In this document: positions 59,522-64,000 of the stretch, piece by piece
Numbering within the stretch: position 1 is the stretch's first letter
Layout: each line of letters begins with the position of its first letter
Source: Motilibacter aurantiacus
Lineage (GTDB): Bacteria > Actinomycetota > Actinomycetes > Motilibacterales > Motilibacteraceae
NCBI RefSeq assembly: GCF_011250645.1
Contig: NZ_JAANNO010000009.1
Coordinates: forward strand, 62,001-126,000
Length of the DNA stretch: 64,000 nt
Direction: 5' to 3'
The notes under the pieces: generated by a model
Told to the model about the DNA's origin: nothing
The model's input: only the letters and a program-made list of their open reading frames with translations
Database searches by the model: none
Made by a program: the position numbers and the translations under genes

Positions 59522-60742
59522 TCATCTGGCGGCTGGCCGCAGCTCCGCGGTTGTTGAAGTGCTCGCTTTGATGCGGGAGGCAAGAGCCGCGATCTGTGCC
59601 AGCAGCTCCGCGGGTGGCAGCGCGGTATCGAGCCGGTCCACAGTGAGGCTGGCCTGGGCTCCGGGCAGCTCGTGCACGCGGCGGGGCGCGCCGTCGGCGT
59701 AGATGAGCCAGCCGCTGCGCAAGCCGGCGGCGGTGATGTACGCAAGTAACTGATAGAGGTCGGAGCTGGCCCCGGCCCCGGTGTCCTGCTTGTACTTCAC
59801 GTCCCCTACCCAGCGGCAGCGGGCGCCTTCCCACCAGGACAGGTCGGGGTTGAGCGGCACCTGCCTGGCGCGGTCGAGCCAGAGCGGGGTGGCGCGGCCG
59901 GGGGCGGGGAACTGCTGCTCGGTGAGCCCGAGCGCGTCGCGCAGGGCGGCGCGCACGAAGCTTTCGAAGACGCGGTTCATGTCCAGGACCAGCGCGGCGC
60001 CTGCCCCGTCCCCGCCGCGAAGCTCTGGTGCTGCGGCGCCGAGCAGCATCCGGGCGAGCTCGACGGCCGGGCGGTAGTGGGCGTTCAGGCGGGTCCACGT
60101 CACGTGGGGCACGGCGTTCGGGGGGAACCAGATGTGGCTGGTGAGCTCGAAGGCGCCGAGCAGGCGGTACAGCGACCGGCGGGTGCCGGCGGACCGGATC
60201 GGCAGCTTGCCCAGCAGGTGCGTGGCGGCGAGCAGGAGCTGGTTCTCCAGGACGTTCTCGTCGAAGCCCTGGTAGCGGACGGCGATTGGCAGATCGATGC
60301 CGGGCCGGCGGCGCAGCTGCCCGGCGAGGTTGACGCGGCCGCGGATCGTGGTGAGGTCGTCGTCCACGGTGTGGTAGCCGTGCAGCAGCCCGGCGTTGAC
60401 CGCGTGGTGGGCGCGGCCGGCGAATAAGGCTGCGGCTCCTTCGAGCAGGTCCTCTTCGTGCTCGAGGCCGGTGTCCTGCTGCCAGCCGGGCGGCGCGCTG
60501 GCGTAGGCGGCGAGGAACAGGACCCGGGGCACGGGAAGCTTGGGCTCGATGCTGACTTGCCACTCTGCGGCCGCGGCTACGCCCACCCGGCTGCCGGGCA
60601 GCACGTCAAACGTTCCCGGCACGGTGGTGGAAGGCTCCACCCTCGCGCGGAAGGTGTGCCGGAGCAGCCTGATGACGGGTGCGGGTAACGCGAGGGCCGG
60701 CGCGGGCGCCCACTCACGCAGGCGCAGCTGGCTCATCGTCAT
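59522..60742 (-). CDS. mcrC: McrC-type restriction nuclease subunit
   Basis: This 406-residue protein has an N-terminal beta-rich segment (about 1-75), a central helical region with QGFDENVLENQLLLAATHLL (the McrC hallmark) and a PD-(D/E)xK nuclease core with NPDLSWW and VGDVKYK. McrC supplies the nuclease and GTPase-stimulating part of the McrBC complex, which cuts DNA with modified cytosines. Its start overlaps the end of mcrB by 29 bases, so they are translated together. The second ATG at 60736 is also possible. Confidence 0.92.
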   Translation of the reverse strand: MTMSQLRLREWAPAPALALPAPVIRLLRHTFRARVEPSTTVPGTFDVLPGSRVGVAAAAEWQVSIEPKLPVPRVLFLAAYASAPPGWQQDTGLEHEEDLLEGAAALFAGRAHHAVNAGLLHGYHTVDDDLTTIRGRVNLAGQLRRRPGIDLPIAVRYQGFDENVLENQLLLAATHLLGKLPIRSAGTRRSLYRLLGAFELTSHIWFPPNAVPHVTWTRLNAHYRPAVELARMLLGAAAPELRGGDGAGAALVLDMNRVFESFVRAALRDALGLTEQQFPAPGRATPLWLDRARQVPLNPDLSWWEGARCRWVGDVKYKQDTGAGASSDLYQLLAYITAAGLRSGWLIYADGAPRRVHELPGAQASLTVDRLDTALPPAELLAQIAALASRIKASTSTTAELRPAAR

Positions 60743-63344
60743 CGCCGTCGCTGTTGCGGGCGAGGGCTGTGCGCAGCCCGTCGAGGCTGAACTGCGCCAG
60801 CCGGGCGGGCTGGCCGAAGAAGCGGTCCTCCAGCGCGGGCATGACGGAGTGTTCCCAAGCCCGCTGGATCTGCCGTTCGTCCAAACCTGGCCGCAGGAAG
60901 TGGCTCGGCCCGATCGCGGCGGACGGGTCGCCCAGCAGTGTGTTCGCCTGGTCGACTAGGTCTGCGACCCACAACAAGTCGGGTGCGTGGATGGCCAGAT
61001 AGCGGCGCAGCAGCCCGCGCACCGGCTCTTCGTCCGGGGTGAACGCGACGAAGTAGAACCTGCGGCGCAGCGCGCTGTCCAGCAGCGCAATGGACCGGTC
61101 GGCGCTGTTCATGGTGGCCAGCAGCAGCAGGTTCTCGGGCAGGGAGAACGGCTCATTGCTGTAGAGCAGGGTGGCGTCCTCGCCGCGGTACTCCAGCAGA
61201 AAGTACAGCTCCCCGAAGACCCGGGCCACGTTGCCCCGGTTCAGCTCATCAATGACCAGGACGTAGGTATGGGCGGGGTCGGCCGCGGCCGCCCGGGCCA
61301 TCTGCTTCAGCGGACCATCGGTGAGGGCGAACCCTTGTCCCTCCGGCCGCGGGCGCAGCCCCTCGACAAAGTCCTCGTAGGCATACGAGGGGTGGAACTG
61401 CACCAACTGGACACGGCCGCGGTCCCCGGCCAGCCAGGCCGCGAGCTCGCGCGCCACGAAGGTCTTGCCCGTGCCCGGAGGGCCGTAGAAGACCGCCTGC
61501 TTCTTGTCGCGCAGCAGCTCCACCGCGTCGTCGAGGAACGGCTCGTCGAGCAGCAGCTGCGCCGCGAGGTCCGCGAGCGAACGCTCCGGCCCCGGCTGGC
61601 CGGGAGGCTTCGGCCGTTCGCCCGCCGCCGGGCCCGCTGGCCCTGCCGGAGGGCCGGCCACCGGCTCGGCCGGCTTGCCCCCGCGCCAGCTGCGCAGAGC
61701 GGCCACCTGGCTGGTTGCCCAGCCCGCAGGCGCCTCGCCCTCCAACAGTGCCCGGACCAGGGCCTGGGCTGTCACCCGGTCCGGTACCGCCAGCCCGTCC
61801 TGCGCGGCGTCCTCGCGTACTTGGTCAAGGAACTTGGCCCAGTAGTCATAGACCTCCGAGGGCGGCGCCGCGCTAGCCGGCCGGTACGCCTCCCACGTGC
61901 GGTACGCGCTGTCGGCGAGAGACGCCCGCCACAGCGGATGCAGCGTCGCGGGCAGCGCGCCCAGAAGGAAAGACCCGGCGGTCAGCCGGGTGGCGGAGGT
62001 GGGCAGCAAGTCCGGCGGGGCGGCCGCTGCTGTCCCATCGAGTACCGCCTTCTCATCCGCGGACGCCCACAGGTCACGCAGAACGCTGGCCAGCGCCGCG
62101 GGGTCCCGGTCAGCCCACGCCCGCAGGGAGGCGGCAACGGCCGGCTCGAGCAAGGGAGCGCTCGTGCCCTCCCCCAGGGCCTGCATCCACGCACTGCCCC
62201 CGGCGAGCAAGTCCTCCCGTGCTGCCTGCAGCGCCGGGGCGTGCCCGGCCTCCTGAGCCGCGAGTGCCGCGAGGTCGACATGCTGGGCCAGCGCCTGTGC
62301 CCACCGGCCCGCCAGCGCCCATGCCTTGGGCCGCCCCTGCCACTTGCGGGCGTACGGCGCTGCGTACAGGTCCACGTAGCTGTCCTGCCCGCCGCCCAGA
62401 GCGGTGGCCACGCGGCTGAGCCGGGCCGACTGCGGAGCGGGCGGCCCGGCCAGCTCCGGCCAGGCGTCCAGCACCAACCCGCGGTGCTTGCGGCTAACGA
62501 GCGGGACGTAGACGTCGGGGAACAGCAAGTGCTCCAGGGCGAACCGCTGCGTGTAGGCGCCCCGCTCGGGCAGGGCTTCGGTCAGCTCGAGGAGGGCTTC
62601 AGGCTCGGCGAGGGTCCGGCGGCGCTCGGCGTCATTCTGCTCGGCTACCCGCAGCGCGAAGTCAATGAGATAGGCAAACTGCTTCCACCGCTGGGAGTGG
62701 AAGGCGGTGCCCGGGCTCACGAGGCCGCCGTCGAGCGCTGGAGCCAGGGCTTGCGGGATCGCCGGCAGGCCGTCGCGGAAGCCGAGGACGGCCTCGACGA
62801 CTTCCCGCTTGCGGCTGCTGCCGACGGCGCTGGTGTGCGCCACCAGGAAGTGCACGAACAGGAGCTCGGCTGCCAGCTGCGGCACAGCGTCCGGTGCCCC
62901 GCTCAGCTGGCGCCGCAGCTTGACCAGGAAGCCGTCGCTGCTTTCGTCCGGCTGCTCGGTGAACGCCTCGCGCAGCTGCAGCAAGTCGGCGGGCCGGTAC
63001 AGCGCACGGTCATCAAACAGGCCCTGCTGGCCCAGCAGGCACCGCCCGGCCCAGAGCTGTGCGGCGGCATAGGCGGGCGCGGCGCTTGGCCGCGGGACGC
63101 GTGTAGCGGACAGAGCGACCTCCGTGGGCAGGCGGGGGCTGGCGTGAAGGGCGATCCTGCCACGGCCCCGCGCCGGCCGCGCTTGCGAAACTGCCTCTCG
63201 CCCCCCCGGCCCCGTGTGGCGCAGCCCGCCAGCGCGCCGGGCAGATCTGCAGCAGTGCTTCGCGCCGCCCGGCCTGCTGCCCGCGCCATCCGCGCACGCC
63301 AGATACGGCGGCGTCCTCGACAGCGCCGGTAACCGGTACGCCAA
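60714..63344 (-). CDS. mcrB: McrB-type AAA+ GTPase of a McrBC restriction system
   Basis: The C-terminal AAA+ domain is diagnostic: Walker A GPPGTGKT (near 61463-61488), HPSYAYEDFVEG, Walker B VIDELNRGNVARVFGEL, and TMNSADRS. The N-terminal 550 residues, which should bind modified DNA, do not resemble E. coli McrB and are mostly helical. The start is unresolved: the only usual start in this frame ahead of the convincing coding sequence (from about 63100) is a TTG at 63344, and the first 80 codons look non-coding. Possibly the start is a rare codon or the gene was joined to its upstream region by rearrangement. Confidence 0.85.
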   Translation of the reverse strand: MAYRLPALSRTPPYLACADGAGSRPGGAKHCCRSARRAGGLRHTGPGGREAVSQARPARGRGRIALHASPRLPTEVALSATRVPRPSAAPAYAAAQLWAGRCLLGQQGLFDDRALYRPADLLQLREAFTEQPDESSDGFLVKLRRQLSGAPDAVPQLAAELLFVHFLVAHTSAVGSSRKREVVEAVLGFRDGLPAIPQALAPALDGGLVSPGTAFHSQRWKQFAYLIDFALRVAEQNDAERRRTLAEPEALLELTEALPERGAYTQRFALEHLLFPDVYVPLVSRKHRGLVLDAWPELAGPPAPQSARLSRVATALGGGQDSYVDLYAAPYARKWQGRPKAWALAGRWAQALAQHVDLAALAAQEAGHAPALQAAREDLLAGGSAWMQALGEGTSAPLLEPAVAASLRAWADRDPAALASVLRDLWASADEKAVLDGTAAAAPPDLLPTSATRLTAGSFLLGALPATLHPLWRASLADSAYRTWEAYRPASAAPPSEVYDYWAKFLDQVREDAAQDGLAVPDRVTAQALVRALLEGEAPAGWATSQVAALRSWRGGKPAEPVAGPPAGPAGPAAGERPKPPGQPGPERSLADLAAQLLLDEPFLDDAVELLRDKKQAVFYGPPGTGKTFVARELAAWLAGDRGRVQLVQFHPSYAYEDFVEGLRPRPEGQGFALTDGPLKQMARAAAADPAHTYVLVIDELNRGNVARVFGELYFLLEYRGEDATLLYSNEPFSLPENLLLLATMNSADRSIALLDSALRRRFYFVAFTPDEEPVRGLLRRYLAIHAPDLLWVADLVDQANTLLGDPSAAIGPSHFLRPGLDERQIQRAWEHSVMPALEDRFFGQPARLAQFSLDGLRTALARNSDGDDDEPAAPA

Positions 63345-63361
63345 GAGGTGCGGGGCGTTCT

Positions 63362-63697
63362 GGCCCGCCCACGCTCAACACCTTCGCGACCGCGCGAGAA
63401 GGGCAGGCTTTCTCAGCGACGTGGACGCCCGCCTTCAGCCAGGAACAGATCAACGCGCTCGCGTGCCTCAGCAGCCGTTACGGTGCCGGGATCCTCGAGC
63501 CGGACTCCCGGCTGCTCGGCCGGCAAGGGCCGCGCGACCGGGACGGAGACACCGCCACGTCTGACCTGCCCGACGCTGAGCATGACGTCGGCTGGATGGA
63601 CCTCGCGGCGAACGCCTCCCCCCGCGTCACCGCTGCCGCCAGCCTGCTCAGGGCCGGCCAGCTGATACGACGGCTGTGGCCTAGTCCTCCGGCCTGA
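63362..63697 (+). CDS. Hypothetical protein, start not found
   Basis: This frame has strong third-position G/C and reads like protein (TPAFSQEQINALACLSSRYG, ILEPDSRLLGRQ, DVGWMDLAANASPRVTAAAS) up to a TGA at 63695-63697, but holds no ATG, GTG or TTG before it. A GTG at 63421 with a purine run upstream is in another frame, so a one-base error or mutation could have split the gene. No family recognised. It is divergent from mcrB. Confidence 0.4.
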   Translation, partial: GPPTLNTFATAREGQAFSATWTPAFSQEQINALACLSSRYGAGILEPDSRLLGRQGPRDRDGDTATSDLPDAEHDVGWMDLAANASPRVTAAASLLRAGQLIRRLWPSPPA

Positions 63698-63702
63698 CTC
63701 CC

Positions 63703-64000
63703 ATGGCGAGCGCGAAGCCCCGGGTGTCCTTTGAGCTCGCTTCCTCGCGCTGGGCGCTCAGCCTGGCTGCGACGGCCTTCTGCGGGCAGGAGGGCGGGAA
63801 ACGCGCGTGGTGCATCTTCGGGCAGACCCGGGCATACGTCAGCCACGGCTTCCGGAGCAACACCTCCGTGCCGTTCTGCCTCACGCAGGCCTGCGAGTGC
63901 CCGGTCAACCCCGCTGCCTACGCCAGCCACCCCGCGCAGGGGGACGGCGACACCAAGGCGCAGAAGACCGCGGTGGCTTGTCACCCCGGACTTGCGGCGG
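63703..64000 (+). CDS. Hypothetical Cys-rich protein, cut by the right edge
   Basis: The frame is open from an ATG at 63703 to the end of the window (99 codons). Codon use is gene-like. Cysteines and a histidine are spaced as in FCGQ, WCIF, FCLTQACECP and VACHPG, suggesting metal binding. It begins 5 bases after the previous frame ends, so they may be one operon. No family recognised. Confidence 0.5.
   Translation, partial: MASAKPRVSFELASSRWALSLAATAFCGQEGGKRAWCIFGQTRAYVSHGFRSNTSVPFCLTQACECPVNPAAYASHPAQGDGDTKAQKTAVACHPGLAA

Noticed and set aside
1-64000. CRISPR array
   Set aside because: No set of regularly spaced direct repeats of 24-40 bases is visible. The only tandem repeat is the 12-base coding repeat at 17641-17676.

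Overview
The window is a 64 kb piece of a very GC-rich (about 70-75 %) chromosome with strong G/C third-position bias, frequent GTG starts and ATGA/GTGA stop-start overlaps. SpoIIE/RsbW-type phosphatase-kinase proteins, GlxA and HxlR regulators and a DUF4396 protein point to an actinomycete. Two methyl-accepting chemotaxis receptors suggest a motile one, of the Kineosporia/Motilibacter kind; the genus is inference.

Regions. (1) 1-4954: a carbohydrate ABC uptake operon (binding protein cut by the left edge, two permeases, two different ATPases). (2) 4978-9826: a first nickel-pincer (lar) locus, with a divergent LarA-like protein and LarE facing LarB and a GH2 glycosidase. (3) 9.8-15.5 kb: TetR/MFS efflux pair, flavin oxidoreductase, DUF2254 and FNT membrane proteins. 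(4) 15.6-26.9 kb: a signalling block with three SpoIIE-type PP2C phosphatases, an RsbW-like kinase, a PAS histidine kinase and a chemoreceptor. (5) 27.0-35.2 kb: a second lar locus, larE-larB-larC-lacI, then a canonical LarA divergent from glucuronate isomerase (uxaC) and a fructuronate/tagaturonate reductase. (6) 35.4-44.5 kb: a very large secreted sugar-dehydrogenase fusion and a minus-strand operon of TIM-barrel isomerase, SsuABC-type transporter and Gfo/Idh dehydrogenase. (7) 45.8-54.7 kb: secreted protein, DUF4396, hydrolase, GlxA regulator, GGDEF-EAL protein, NmrA/HxlR pair and a second chemoreceptor. (8) 55.29 kb to the right edge: a genomic island beginning at a truncated tRNA-Arg(ACG), with a small zinc protein, a replication-type HTH protein, a three-domain wall hydrolase, IS3 debris and a McrBC restriction system.

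How the parts may work together. The window encodes LarB, LarC and LarE, the full known set for the nickel-pincer nucleotide cofactor, and two LarA-family proteins that could use it. The canonical LarA keeps all catalytic positions and sits beside uxaC and a fructuronate reductase, with no mannonate dehydratase in view. My leading hypothesis is a hexuronate route in which D-mannonate is epimerised at C2 to D-gluconate by a nickel-pincer enzyme. Four 24-bp operator-like sequences of the same architecture occur before larE, before uxaC, before larA and upstream of the 44 kb transporter operon. They suggest that one LacI-family repressor, encoded in the larE operon, controls the set.
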